Shown piece after piece: positions 52,204 through 62,069 of a stretch of DNA of 64,000 nucleotides (its first letter is position 1; each line of letters starts with the position of its first letter). The translations under genes were made by a program, and so were the position numbers. The notes under the pieces are model-generated. The model ran no database searches and had not been told where the DNA came from. It worked only from the letters and a program-made list of their open reading frames with translations. Origin of the DNA: an uncultured Bacteroidales bacterium (lineage in GTDB: Bacteria > Bacteroidota > Bacteroidia > Bacteroidales > UBA932); assembly GCA_947302175.1 (NCBI GenBank), contig CAMYVB010000002.1:1-64000 (forward strand), in the 5' to 3' direction.

Positions 52204-55200
52204 ATTTACGGGAAACCTTATAGTCTATGCCTAAGGTGCGGAGCTCGGAAATGAAGAGCGAAGAGACCTGCACCTTGAACTTCTTCGACTTGAACTCTAT
52301 GTGATAGCCGCTGTCCTTGTCCAGCAGATATACCAGCAAGGGCGTGTCGCCCTTATAAGTCTTCAGGAGGTGCGAGAGATCCTTGCGGAAAGCCGGGGTA
52401 ATCTGCTCCGTGCGAAGATTCAGGGTAATCGCATTAACATGGGCGGAAGCAAGATTGCCCAGCATGGAGATGTCGTTAATCCTCAAGGTATAAGGCACTG
52501 TCTTGCCCTGAGCCCGCTCGGCGGGCTTGAGGAAATAGCGCTCGCGTATCTCGCCTTCTATGAAAAGGCTGGTCCTTACGGTCAGCATGCCCTTGTACTT
52601 CTCGTAGTCTTTGGCAAAAAGGCTGAGCTCGTATGAGCCGCTGTAGTCTTCCAGGGTAACGCGCCCGTATGGCGTACCGGTGCGGGACGTGAACTCCTTG
52701 CAATCCGTTACAATGCCGGCAAAAGTGACCTTCTTCGGGGTCTTGTTCTTCTCGCACTCCTCGACCATGGCATCGAGACTTGTGAGCTCGCTATCGACAA
52801 AGCTCTCTATCTCAAAGGAATACTTATCGAGAGGATGGGAAGACAGATACATCCCCACTAGCTCCTTCTCCTTCTGGAGCAAGGAGAGCTGGTTCTCTTC
52901 GACCGCCAGAGGCGGGACCGAAGGGCGTACAGGCTTGAGCTCCTCGACCTCTCCGAACAAAGACATTGACGAATCCAGGGTGTCCTTGTGGAAAAGGTCG
53001 GCATAGCGGGCAAGCTCGTCTATGAAGAGATCGCCACTCTCGCCCTGAAGGAAGTACTGGGTGCGTTTGTACCCGTAGGAATCCAGAGCTCCTGCATATA
53101 CAAGGCTTTCAAGGGCCCTTCTGTTGATGAAGTCAACACGCTCGACAAAGTCGAAGACATCTGCAAACTGGCCGTTCTTTTCCCTTTCTTCAATCAGGGC
53201 GTCCACCACATTGGAACCAAAGCCCTTTATGCCGCCGAGGCCGAAGCGTATGTGGCCCTCCTTATTGACCACAAAGTGCGACAGGGACTCGTTGACGTCG
53301 GGATTGAGGACCTTGATCTTATGGGCGGCGCAGTCGCCCATGATTTTTTTTATTTCGTCGGCCTTGTCCAGGTTGCAACTGAGGTTGGCCGCGAAGAACT
53401 CGCTGGGATAGTGGCACTTGAGCCATGCCGTCTGGTAGCTCACCCAGGCGTAGCACGTGGCGTGGGACTTGTTGAAGGCATACTGGGCGAACTTCTCCCA
53501 GTCTTTCCATATCTTGTCGAGAGTCTTTTCGGGATGGCCGTTGGCCATGCCCTGCTTCATGAACTTGTCCTTGAGCTTCATCATCTCGGCAATCTTCTTC
53601 TTGCCCATGGCCTTGCGGAGGGTGTCCGCTTCGCCTTTGGTGAAAGAAGCAAGCTTGCGCGACAGAAGCATGACCTGCTCCTGATAGACCGTCACGCCAT
53701 ACGTCTCCTCGAGGTATTCCTCCATTTCGGGAAGGTCGTACTCGATGGGCTTGACGCCCTGCTTACGGTCTACGAAATCGGGGATATAATCCATGGGGCC
53801 CGGACGATAGAGGGCGTTCATAGCGATGAGGTCCTCGAAGCGCGTGGGATGAAGCTTCATGAGCCAGCGCTTCATGCCGGGAGATTCAAACTGGAATATG
53901 ATGGTCGTGTCGCCGCGGCCGTAAAGCTCGTATGTGGGAGCGTCGTTTATGGGGATGGCCTCGATGTCTATGTCCAGACCGTGACGGAGCTTGATATTGT
54001 TAAGGGTCTCGTGTATGATGGACAGGGTTATGAGGCCTAGGAAGTCCATCTTCAGCATGCCGACTTCCTCTATATAATGGCCGTCATACTGGCTGGTCCA
54101 GACATATTCGCCCGTTTCCTTATCCTGGGAAAGGCAGATGGGGATGTAATCCGTCAGGTTGCCGCGGCCTATGATTGTGGCGCAGGCGTGCTGGCCAACC
54201 TGGCGTATGCAGCCCTCCATCTGGCGGGCATATTGAAGAACCTCCTTATTGATCTCTGGGCCGTTCTCGAGCTCGTTGATGAACTCGGGGACAAGCCTGA
54301 AGCAATTCTCGAGGGTAATCTTGACGTCGACCTCCTCCATGCCCTTCTGGAAGGTCTTTTTGACCGTGCGCTTCTGCCCGGGATTGTCGGGATCGTCCTC
54401 TTCCACTTCCTTTTCGAAAGACTTGAAGCCGGGGCGAAGCTCATCGAGCTTGGGGTTGAAGGGATACTCTTTCTCCACCTTCTCGGAAAGGCGGTCGGGC
54501 ACCATTTTCGAGAGTCGGTTGCTCTCGTCGATGGACACGCGGCTTATGCGCGCGACATCCTTGATGGCACTCTTGGCCGCCATGGTGCCGAAGGTGATAA
54601 CGCGGGACACGTGGTCCGTCCCGTAGCGGTCCTCGACGTATTTATGGGCCTTGACGAGGTCTTCGAAGTCCACGTCAATATCAGGCATATTAACGCGGTC
54701 GGGATTGAGGAAGCGCTCGAACAGGAGGTTGTACTTGATGGGGTCCAGATTAGTGATGCCGAGGCAGTAAGCCACGACGGAACCCGCAGCCGAGCCACGT
54801 CCGGGCCCGACAAGCGAACCCATGGCCCTGGAAGCGGCGATGTAGTCCTGGACTATGAGGAAATAGTCCGGGAAGCCCATCCTGGAGATGGTCTGGAGCT
54901 CGAAGTCTATCCTTTCCTTCTGCTCTTCGCTCAGATCGGCTCCGTAGCGCCTGTGGGCGCCCTGATAGGTTAGATAGCAAAGATACGCCACGGAACGGCA
55001 GAAATCTTCGCCTCGGTCATTGCCTTTTTTGTCAAACCTGCCCTCCGCAATGATTGAAGCATATTCCTCGCTGTAGCCATCGAGCCGGGAAAGGAAGTCT
55101 GAGGGGATTTCAAACTTGGGGAGCACCGCATCCCTGTCTATGGAATAGCTCTCTATCTTGCCTGCTACTTCCAGGGTGTTGGCAAGGACTTCAGGATGGT

Positions 55201-55996
55201 CGGGGAAAAGGAGGGACATCTCCTCCTCGCTCTTGAGATACTCCTGCTGAGTATAGTGGAGACGGTCTGTGTCGTCTATATAGGCGTTGGTGTTCAGGCA
55301 GATTAACCTGTCGTGAACGGGACCGTCCTCCTTGAGGACGAAGTGGGCGTCGTTGGTCGCAACTACCTTCACGCCGAACTCCCGGGCAAGCTCGAAGATG
55401 CCCTTGTTGGAGACCAGCTGGTGCTCATATACGTCGAGCGGCAGGCCGGGGACTTCGCTTTTGTGTAGCTGGACCTCGAGGTAGTAATCCTCGCCAAAGA
55501 TGTCCTTGTGCCACTGTATGGCCTTGCGGGCGGCTTCCATATCGCCGGCAACTATGTTTCTGGGGATCTCGCCGGCAAGGCAGGCCGAGCAGCATATAAG
55601 CCCTTCACTATGGGCCTTGAGTATCTCGTGGGTAATGCGGGGCTTGTCGTAGTACTTGCCTTCTATATGGCCTATGGAGACCATCTTCATCAGGTTCTGA
55701 TAGCCCTTGTAATTCTTGGCGAGGAGAATCAGATGATAGTATGAGCGGTGCTCGTTGTCCTTGAGGCGATGGTCGTAGTGGCGCGTCACATAGACTTCGC
55801 AGCCTATGATGGGCTTGACGTTCGGGAACTTCTCGGCGGTCTTCATGAACTCCTTGACTCCGTACATGTTGCCATGGTCGGTGATGGCGAGGGCGGGCAT
55901 GCCGAGCTCGGAAGCCCTTTTGAAGAGTTTCGGGATGGATGAAAAACCGTCCAGTATGGAGTACTGGGTGTGAACGTGAAGATGTACGAAAGCCAT
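52202..55996 (-). CDS. dnaE: DNA polymerase III subunit alpha
   Basis: Replicative polymerase, 1264 residues. PHP domain at the start (FVHLHVHTQYSILDGFSSIPKLF), palm with PGRGSAAGSVVAYCLGIT and the catalytic MPDIDVDFED, TVYQEQVM, and a C-terminal OB/tau-binding region. The start MAFVHLHVH at 55996 fits the family; longer forms add a non-conserved tail. A full promoter lies so close that only a few bases of leader remain. Confidence 0.97.
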   Translation of the reverse strand: MAFVHLHVHTQYSILDGFSSIPKLFKRASELGMPALAITDHGNMYGVKEFMKTAEKFPNVKPIIGCEVYVTRHYDHRLKDNEHRSYYHLILLAKNYKGYQNLMKMVSIGHIEGKYYDKPRITHEILKAHSEGLICCSACLAGEIPRNIVAGDMEAARKAIQWHKDIFGEDYYLEVQLHKSEVPGLPLDVYEHQLVSNKGIFELAREFGVKVVATNDAHFVLKEDGPVHDRLICLNTNAYIDDTDRLHYTQQEYLKSEEEMSLLFPDHPEVLANTLEVAGKIESYSIDRDAVLPKFEIPSDFLSRLDGYSEEYASIIAEGRFDKKGNDRGEDFCRSVAYLCYLTYQGAHRRYGADLSEEQKERIDFELQTISRMGFPDYFLIVQDYIAASRAMGSLVGPGRGSAAGSVVAYCLGITNLDPIKYNLLFERFLNPDRVNMPDIDVDFEDLVKAHKYVEDRYGTDHVSRVITFGTMAAKSAIKDVARISRVSIDESNRLSKMVPDRLSEKVEKEYPFNPKLDELRPGFKSFEKEVEEDDPDNPGQKRTVKKTFQKGMEEVDVKITLENCFRLVPEFINELENGPEINKEVLQYARQMEGCIRQVGQHACATIIGRGNLTDYIPICLSQDKETGEYVWTSQYDGHYIEEVGMLKMDFLGLITLSIIHETLNNIKLRHGLDIDIEAIPINDAPTYELYGRGDTTIIFQFESPGMKRWLMKLHPTRFEDLIAMNALYRPGPMDYIPDFVDRKQGVKPIEYDLPEMEEYLEETYGVTVYQEQVMLLSRKLASFTKGEADTLRKAMGKKKIAEMMKLKDKFMKQGMANGHPEKTLDKIWKDWEKFAQYAFNKSHATCYAWVSYQTAWLKCHYPSEFFAANLSCNLDKADEIKKIMGDCAAHKIKVLNPDVNESLSHFVVNKEGHIRFGLGGIKGFGSNVVDALIEEREKNGQFADVFDFVERVDFINRRALESLVYAGALDSYGYKRTQYFLQGESGDLFIDELARYADLFHKDTLDSSMSLFGEVEELKPVRPSVPPLAVEENQLSLLQKEKELVGMYLSSHPLDKYSFEIESFVDSELTSLDAMVEECEKNKTPKKVTFAGIVTDCKEFTSRTGTPYGRVTLEDYSGSYELSLFAKDYEKYKGMLTVRTSLFIEGEIRERYFLKPAERAQGKTVPYTLRINDISMLGNLASAHVNAITLNLRTEQITPAFRKDLSHLLKTYKGDTPLLVYLLDKDSGYHIEFKSKKFKVQVSSLFISELRTLGIDYKVSRK

Positions 55997-56003
55997 AGCC
56001 TTA

Positions 56004-56035
56004 CAAAAATACATAAAAAAGTCCGCCCGAGCCAA
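56004..56035 (-). promoter_or_regulatory. Promoter of dnaE, near-leaderless
   Basis: Minus-strand TTG (56033-56035), 21-base spacer, TATTTTTG (56004-56011). Only 7 bases separate the -7 box from the ATG at 55996. Confidence 0.6.
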
Positions 56036-56073
56036 GGCCCGGACGGACATTTTATCCACAATTTTTAATTGCC

Positions 56074-59000
56074 TTATTTGGAAGCCTTAGCTGCGGCTTT
56101 TTTCTCAGCGGCCTTCTTGGTCACATCGAACATGACGGGAGTACCGATCATGATGGAAGCGTAGGTACCGAAGAGAATACCGAGGATGAGAGCGACTGCA
56201 AGACCCCTGATGGATTCGCCGCCGAAGAATGCGATGGCGAGCATAGGAAGGAGGGTCGAGACAGAGGTGTTCATCGTACGGGTGAGGGTGGCGTTGAGGG
56301 AAGTGTTGACGGTATCCTTGAAGTCAGCGCTCGGGTGGAGCCTGAGATTCTCACGGATACGGTCGAAGATAACCACGTTATCGTTGATGGCGTAACCGAT
56401 GATGGTAAGGATAGCTGCAATGAAGGTCTGGTCCACGTCAAGGTTGAAGGGCAGGATTCCGGAGAAGAGGGAGAAGAAGCCGATAACGATGATGGTGGTA
56501 TGGGCGAGGGAGACCACGCCGCCGAGACCCCAGGTCCACTTGCGGAAACGGATGGCGATATAGCCGAAGATCACGAGGAGGGCGAGGAGCACGCTGATGA
56601 CTGCGGAACGCTTGATGTCATTGGCGATGGTTGCACCCACCTTGTCGGAACTGATGATACCGTTGGGGTTCTCGAGAGTTGATGTGAACTGTGCGAGGGA
56701 GACGTCCTCCTTGAAGAAGCCCTTGAGGGCCTCATAGAGCATGCCTTCGATCTCGGCATCGACCTCGGTGGCGTCGTTGTCGAACTTGTAGGAGGTCGTG
56801 ACCTTCATCTGGCTCTCGCCGCCGAACTGCTTGACTTCGACGGAAGCGCTCTCGACTGCATCGTCTGCGGCAGCTGCTGCGTTGAACACTTCGAGGGTCT
56901 TGGAACGGACGTCCTCAGCGGTGACAGGCTGGTCGAAACGGACGACATAGGTGCGGCCGCCGGTGAAGTCTACGCCGTATGTGAAGCCCTTGGTGAAGAT
57001 GGAGACGAGGGAGATGAGGATGAGAGCACCAGAGGCGATGTAGGACCACTTGCGGGCGCCGAGGAAGTCGACGTGGGTGTTCTTGAGGAAGTTGGAGGTG
57101 AGCTTGTTCTCGAAGGTGATACCCGTGCCGGCGTTGATGCGGTCGTCGATGATCAGGCGGGACACGAAGATGGAGGTCAGGACGGAAGTGATGATACCGA
57201 TGACCAGGGTGGTGGCGAAGCCCTTGACGGGACCGGAGCCGAAGAAGAAGAGGACGAAACCGGTCAGCAGGGTGGTGGCCTGACCGTCGATGATGGCGGA
57301 GTAGGCGTTGCGGTAACCGTCGTGGACAGCCTTGCTCAGACCCTTGCCGGCCTTGAGCTCTTCCTTGACGCGCTCATATATAATAACGTTGGCGTCCACT
57401 GCCATACCCAGGGTCAGGATGAGACCTGCGATACCGGGCAGGGTGAGGACAGCGCCGAAGGAGGCGAGAGTGCCGAAGAGGAGGAGTACGTTGGTCAGCA
57501 GAGCTGCGTCAGCAACGAGACCTGCGCCCTGGTAGAAGAACACCATGTACACAAGCACGAGGAGGAAGGCGATCAGGAAGGAGATGAGACCGCTCCTGAT
57601 GGACTCGGCACCGAGGGTAGGACCCACGACCTGCTCCTGGACGATGGTGGCGGGAGCGGGGAGCTTACCGGACTTGAGCACGTTGGCAAGGTCGGTGGCT
57701 TCTTCGACGTCGAAGTTGCCGGTGATGGAGGAGTTGCCGCCGGTGATTTCACTGTTGACGACAGGATAGGAATAGACGGTGCCGTCGAGGACGATGGCGA
57801 TCTGCTTGCCTATGTTCTCCTTGGTCATGCGGGCCCAGATGTTGGCGCCCTCGGCGTTCATGGACATGGAGACACCGATGTCGCCGCCGCCGCTGCGCTG
57901 GTTGCTGTAGTCGACGCGGGCGTCGGTCACGACACCGCCGTCGAGGGGAGCCTTGCCGTCGCGGGAAGTGGACTTGATGGCGATGAGCTCATAAACGCTG
58001 CCTGCAGTGAAGGCCTCGCTGGGCTTGACGGACCACATGGGCTTGAACTCGGCGGGGAAGATGTCGGCGATTTCGTTCATTGCAAGGTACTTGTCGACCT
58101 TGTCCATATCGACGGCATTGACATAACCGATGCAGGCGCTGCCATTGGCCTGGGAAGGCTGGAGGATGGCGAAGAGAGGGTTGGCCTTGCGATAGGCTGC
58201 GATCTCGTTGGACTCGTCCTGCTGGCCTGCGAGGATCTCGTCGACTACGCTGCCTTCGGCTGCCTCGGCCTTTGCTTCGGGCTCTTCCTCAACTGCGTCT
58301 GCAGCGAGAAGCTCGGCAAGGCGGTTGTTGGCCTCGACCATGTAGGGATAAATCTCGGAGTAGGTGAAGGTGGGCCAGAACTCGAGGGAGGCGGTACCCT
58401 GCAGGAGGTTACGCACACGCTCAGGCTCCTTGACACCGGGGAGTTCGACAAGGATCCTGCCGGTGTTGCCAATCCTCTGGATGGAGGGCTGGGTCACGCC
58501 GAAACGGTCGATACGGTTGCGCAGGACGTTGAAAGAGTTGGCAACTGCGCTCTCGGCCTCGTCCTTGATGACGGAAAGGACTTCGTCGTCAGTGGATTCG
58601 GGCTTGATGCGCTCCCTCATCTCGTAGGTGCCGAACACCTGGGCGAGACGTGCGCCGCCGGAAACTTCCTTCCAGGCGTCACCGAAGACGGTGATGAAGT
58701 CGTTCTGGGAGTTGACGCTGCGCTGCTTGGCGAGATCCATTGCGGCGAGGAACTCAGGGCTCTGGTTGTTCTCGGCGAGAGCGGAGACGAGGTCTGCGAG
58801 CTGGACCTGCAGCATGACGTTCATACCGCCCTTGAGGTCCAGACCGAGGTTGATCTCCTTGGCTTTGACATCCTTGAAGGTGTAACCGAAATAAACTTTT
58901 TCGGTGGAAATGGAATCTGTGTACCACTTGGACCTTTCAGTCTTGATGGAGTCCAGAACGTAGGCCTGGTCTGCCTCGGCTACGCGGGCGAATTCAGGGC

Positions 59001-59145
59001 TGTTCTGGAAAGCGGCGGCCGCCTCTTCGGCATATTTGCCGGCTTTCGACTCATTGATGCTGGTCACAAGAGTGAATGAAAGCTGCCAGAGGCATGCAAT
59101 GGCCAGAAGAATTGCTACTAGTCTGATAGCACCTTTGCTTTGCAT
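56074..59145 (-). CDS. secDF: Protein translocase subunit SecDF (fused)
   Basis: Proton-driven membrane component pulling proteins through SecYEG, 1023 residues with SecD and SecF in one chain. SecD landmarks: GLDLKGGMNVMLQ, LVELPGVKEPERVRNLLQGTASLEFW, and LTLPGIAGLILTLGMAVDANVIIYERVKEEL. SecF landmarks: YGVDFTGGRTYVV, TIIGYAINDNVVIFDRIREN and the Lys-rich tail. The start MQSKGAIRLVAILLAI at 59145 gives the first transmembrane helix; the open frame upstream is not conserved. Tail is Ala/Lys-rich. Confidence 0.96.
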   Translation of the reverse strand: MQSKGAIRLVAILLAIACLWQLSFTLVTSINESKAGKYAEEAAAAFQNSPEFARVAEADQAYVLDSIKTERSKWYTDSISTEKVYFGYTFKDVKAKEINLGLDLKGGMNVMLQVQLADLVSALAENNQSPEFLAAMDLAKQRSVNSQNDFITVFGDAWKEVSGGARLAQVFGTYEMRERIKPESTDDEVLSVIKDEAESAVANSFNVLRNRIDRFGVTQPSIQRIGNTGRILVELPGVKEPERVRNLLQGTASLEFWPTFTYSEIYPYMVEANNRLAELLAADAVEEEPEAKAEAAEGSVVDEILAGQQDESNEIAAYRKANPLFAILQPSQANGSACIGYVNAVDMDKVDKYLAMNEIADIFPAEFKPMWSVKPSEAFTAGSVYELIAIKSTSRDGKAPLDGGVVTDARVDYSNQRSGGGDIGVSMSMNAEGANIWARMTKENIGKQIAIVLDGTVYSYPVVNSEITGGNSSITGNFDVEEATDLANVLKSGKLPAPATIVQEQVVGPTLGAESIRSGLISFLIAFLLVLVYMVFFYQGAGLVADAALLTNVLLLFGTLASFGAVLTLPGIAGLILTLGMAVDANVIIYERVKEELKAGKGLSKAVHDGYRNAYSAIIDGQATTLLTGFVLFFFGSGPVKGFATTLVIGIITSVLTSIFVSRLIIDDRINAGTGITFENKLTSNFLKNTHVDFLGARKWSYIASGALILISLVSIFTKGFTYGVDFTGGRTYVVRFDQPVTAEDVRSKTLEVFNAAAAADDAVESASVEVKQFGGESQMKVTTSYKFDNDATEVDAEIEGMLYEALKGFFKEDVSLAQFTSTLENPNGIISSDKVGATIANDIKRSAVISVLLALLVIFGYIAIRFRKWTWGLGGVVSLAHTTIIVIGFFSLFSGILPFNLDVDQTFIAAILTIIGYAINDNVVIFDRIRENLRLHPSADFKDTVNTSLNATLTRTMNTSVSTLLPMLAIAFFGGESIRGLAVALILGILFGTYASIMIGTPVMFDVTKKAAEKKAAAKASK

Positions 59146-59216
59146 AACTGTTTGATTTTTATCTTTATTTATTGTTTTGTTCTTTCTGTTTCTGCGCAGT
59201 TCGGCAAAATAGGGCA

Positions 59217-59224
59217 CAAAATTA
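59217..59224 (-). promoter_or_regulatory. -7 box for secDF
   Basis: Minus-strand TAATTTTG, 71 bases before the secDF ATG; CAA-type -33 spacing is poor. Confidence 0.35.
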
Positions 59225-59266
59225 CTATTTTTTTCGGTACAAAGAAATCTTTTGGCTCTATTTTCG

Positions 59267-59274
59267 TAATTTTG
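59267..59274 (+). promoter_or_regulatory. -7 box for the PD40/SPOR gene
   Basis: TAATTTTG, 24 bases before the GTG start at 59299, divergent from secDF. Confidence 0.4.
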
Positions 59275-59298
59275 CAAACTGCAAGACAACCCATAAAG

Positions 59299-61224
59299 GT
59301 GAAAATACGCTCAAATATATTTCTTGCGGCGCTATGTGCAGCGCTGCTCTCCGTTCCGGCAAAGGCACAGGAGCCCATCACTACGCCTGACAGCCTGAAG
59401 GCAGCTCAGACGCCCGACTCGGCAGAGGTTCGCGTCCCCGTCCTGCCGCTTAGCATTTTCTCCGGCAGGCCCGAGACGGCCGACTCGCTGCGCAAGGCCT
59501 ACGACTTCCGCGCTGCGGTAGAATGGTGCCGCCGCGGTCTCGAATCCTGCGATTCCACCGAAGTTGAACGCTGGGAAAAAGAGAAAGCCCTTTCCGAAAA
59601 CGGCCTTAGCATGAGCGCATTCTGCAGCGAGCCCGAGGTGGTGGCCAAGTACCGCTTTTCCCTGGAGGATTTCTGCCTCTACTACCCTCTCGCCGCCGGG
59701 AGCTGGCATCCCATGCCCGAAGTCCCGGGCCTGGACAGCAAGGACCCCGCCAACCCCTACCTCTACGCCCCGGATGGCAGCAAAACCATCTATTTCAGCG
59801 CCAGGGACGCCGAGGGCATACGCAATCTCTACTGCAGCTCCGAAGGCGACTCTCTTTGGAGCGCCCCTCGCCTGCTGAACGAGAGTCTCACTTCGTCCGA
59901 GGACGAGATCCAGCCCTGGATATCCCCCGACGGCAAGAGCCTGTGCTTTGCCTCCCGCGGCCTCTTCGGCATGGGTGGCTACGACCTGTATGTCTCCGAG
60001 TGGAACGAGACCGAAGGCGACTGGGGCCAGCCCGTCAACCTCGGTTTCCCCTTCTCCTCCCCCTACGACGACTATCTTTTCGCCGTGAGCGACGACGGCC
60101 AGTATTCCATCTTCGCATCGAACCGCGAATGCTCGGCCGACAGCGTGGTCGTATATGTGCTCGAATTCGACAGCATGCCCCTCAGAAGGAACTTCGACAC
60201 CGTCGATGCGCTGAAAAATCTTTGTTCCCTGCCCCTGAAGGAAGAGGGCATGGGCCACGTGGATACCAGCGGCAAGGGCGCCATCCAGGAGGATGAGAAC
60301 GTGGTCAGGTACCGCACTGCCATGGACAAGGTGCGCGCCGTGCGCGACTCCATAAGCTCCGTGAGCGCGGGCATCGAACGCCTGAGGAACACCCTCAAGT
60401 CCGACGAAAACATCGACCGAGACGCCCTGATTGCCGAAATCACCCAAAAGGAAATGAGCCTGCCCACGATGCAGGAGCTGCTCACCGAAGCCATGAAAGA
60501 GCTTCAGCAGATCGAAATGGCCTTTCTGTCCGGCGGCATAGTAATCGATCCCGACAAACTCAAGGCCGAGGCCGAGCGCGAAGTCATAGGCACCGAGTCC
60601 AACTACGTCTTCGAACGCAACGAGCCCGGAGCGCCCATCGACATAGTATTCGAAATCCCCGAGCCCGCCTTCGACTATAACTTCCAGGTTCTTGAGACAG
60701 GCCAGTTCGCCGAAGACAACACCCTCCCCGAAGGCCTGGTGTACCAGATCCAGCTCTTCGCATCGGCCCGCAAGGTTACGGAAAAGGACCTCAAGGGCCT
60801 GAGCCCCGTCTTCATCCGAGCAGCAAGTGGCGGCCAAAAAGCCTATAGTGCCGGTCTCTTCCGCAGCTATGCCGACGTCCTTTCCAATCTCAACACGGCA
60901 AAGAAGGCCGGATTCAGGAACGCCATGATAGTGGCATTCAACGACGGATCCCAGATTTCCGTGCCTCAGGCACGAAAGCTCGAAGCATCTGCGAGCCCCG
61001 CCCTCTACATCCTCCGCTTCATTCCCGAAAACGGGAACGTCGAGGCCGCTATTGCCCTGATCCACGTCCAGACCGACAAGGACATCAGCCGCGCTTCCGA
61101 CGGCGACGGCTCAGTCTATGAAGTGGGTCCCTTCCGCGACAAAGCGGAGTGCGAGCGCCTGCAGTCAGCCCTCTCGACCGCCGGCCTTGCCCGCAGCGAA
61201 ATAATCAAAACGGAATATCAGTAG
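59299..61224 (+). CDS. Secreted PD40-repeat protein with C-terminal SPOR-like repeats
   Basis: 641 residues. The start is GTG at 59299, giving a signal peptide (VKIRSNIFLAALCAALLSVPAKAQ); there is no in-frame ATG between it and the promoter that would give one. Residues ~130-300 contain PD40/WD40-like beta-propeller repeats (PYLYAPDGSKTIYFSARD, QPWISPDGKSLCFASRGLFGMGGYDLYVSEW). A coiled coil follows (~335-420), then two SPOR-like stretches: GLVYQIQLFASARKVTEKDL and a final VYEVGPFRDKAECERLQSAL. SPOR domains bind denuded peptidoglycan. Specific function unknown. Confidence 0.78.
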   Translation: MKIRSNIFLAALCAALLSVPAKAQEPITTPDSLKAAQTPDSAEVRVPVLPLSIFSGRPETADSLRKAYDFRAAVEWCRRGLESCDSTEVERWEKEKALSENGLSMSAFCSEPEVVAKYRFSLEDFCLYYPLAAGSWHPMPEVPGLDSKDPANPYLYAPDGSKTIYFSARDAEGIRNLYCSSEGDSLWSAPRLLNESLTSSEDEIQPWISPDGKSLCFASRGLFGMGGYDLYVSEWNETEGDWGQPVNLGFPFSSPYDDYLFAVSDDGQYSIFASNRECSADSVVVYVLEFDSMPLRRNFDTVDALKNLCSLPLKEEGMGHVDTSGKGAIQEDENVVRYRTAMDKVRAVRDSISSVSAGIERLRNTLKSDENIDRDALIAEITQKEMSLPTMQELLTEAMKELQQIEMAFLSGGIVIDPDKLKAEAEREVIGTESNYVFERNEPGAPIDIVFEIPEPAFDYNFQVLETGQFAEDNTLPEGLVYQIQLFASARKVTEKDLKGLSPVFIRAASGGQKAYSAGLFRSYADVLSNLNTAKKAGFRNAMIVAFNDGSQISVPQARKLEASASPALYILRFIPENGNVEAAIALIHVQTDKDISRASDGDGSVYEVGPFRDKAECERLQSALSTAGLARSEIIKTEYQ

Positions 61225-61226
61225 TT

Positions 61227-62003
61227 TTACAGCTGGCGGAAGAGGCGTACTGTGCGGCAGACCTCCGCGACATCGTGGACGCGAAGGGCTGACGCCCCCT
61301 TCTCAAGAAGCATAAAATGAAGCACCTGCGTGGCGGGCAGCGCTTCTTCGGGCGAAATGCCCAATAGACGCGTAAGCATACTCTTTCTTGAAACTCCCAC
61401 ATAGACGGGGCGGCCAAAGCGCAGCAAAGACTGCATGCCGCGCGCGAGCTCCCAATTCTGCTCCAGGGTCTTGGAAAAGCCGAAACCGGGATCGAGCCAC
61501 CAATCTACGACACCCGCGTCTTTCGCCTTCGCGGCAAAATCATCAAAGAATCCGGCAATATTTTCCACAACCGAACCATCGCGGCAGGGCCTGTTGTGGG
61601 TCGCCACATATTCAAGCCCAAGTTCGGCTACAGTGGAAAGCATGGCGGGGTCAGCATCCCCTGCAGTTACGTCATTTACCGTAAAAGGCCCTATGACGTC
61701 AAAGGCCTTCCTGACTATGGAAGAGCGGAAAGTATCAATGGAAAACTGCGCCCCTGCAAAGGCCATTGCTGCGTCTTTCAGCACAGGCTCAAGCCTCTGC
61801 CACTCGGTTTCTTCGTTTGCCGGCGCGCTTCCGGGACGCGTGGAGCAGGCGCCGATGTCGATTACGTCCGCACCCTCAGAGATCATCTTCTCAATCCTGC
61901 CCATGGCACGATCCGCCTCGACCCTGCTGCTCTCAAAAAAGGAGTCCGGAGTGATGTTTAGTATCCCGACTACGGATATGTGCCTGACTTTATCCATGCG
62001 CAT
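61227..62003 (-). CDS. folP: Dihydropteroate synthase
   Basis: Folate synthesis, target of sulfonamides, 258 residues. VVGILNITPDSFFESSR, VIDIGACSTRPGS, DPGFGFSKTLEQNWEL and VGVSRKSML match the pterin-binding family. Its stop is two bases from the stop of the convergent PD40/SPOR gene. cdaA, a common neighbour in this phylum, is elsewhere. Confidence 0.95.
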   Translation of the reverse strand: MRMDKVRHISVVGILNITPDSFFESSRVEADRAMGRIEKMISEGADVIDIGACSTRPGSAPANEETEWQRLEPVLKDAAMAFAGAQFSIDTFRSSIVRKAFDVIGPFTVNDVTAGDADPAMLSTVAELGLEYVATHNRPCRDGSVVENIAGFFDDFAAKAKDAGVVDWWLDPGFGFSKTLEQNWELARGMQSLLRFGRPVYVGVSRKSMLTRLLGISPEEALPATQVLHFMLLEKGASALRVHDVAEVCRTVRLFRQL

Positions 62004-62069
62004 TCCTGTGCTTTGCGATTGCTAAATTAGGCAAATTATTGTTATATTGTCCCGGAAATATTAAGAGTT

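Noticed and set aside
57073..59079. 668-codon open frame antisense to secDF
   Set aside because: Lies wholly inside secDF, Gly/Asp/Glu-rich as expected from the complement of Ala/Val/Leu codons; no domain seen.
56074..59145. SecD-SecF fusion as a novelty
   Set aside because: A single-chain SecDF is normal in Bacteroidota.
59332..61065. 577-codon open frame antisense to the PD40/SPOR gene
   Set aside because: Same shadow effect; the sense frame has a signal peptide and domains.
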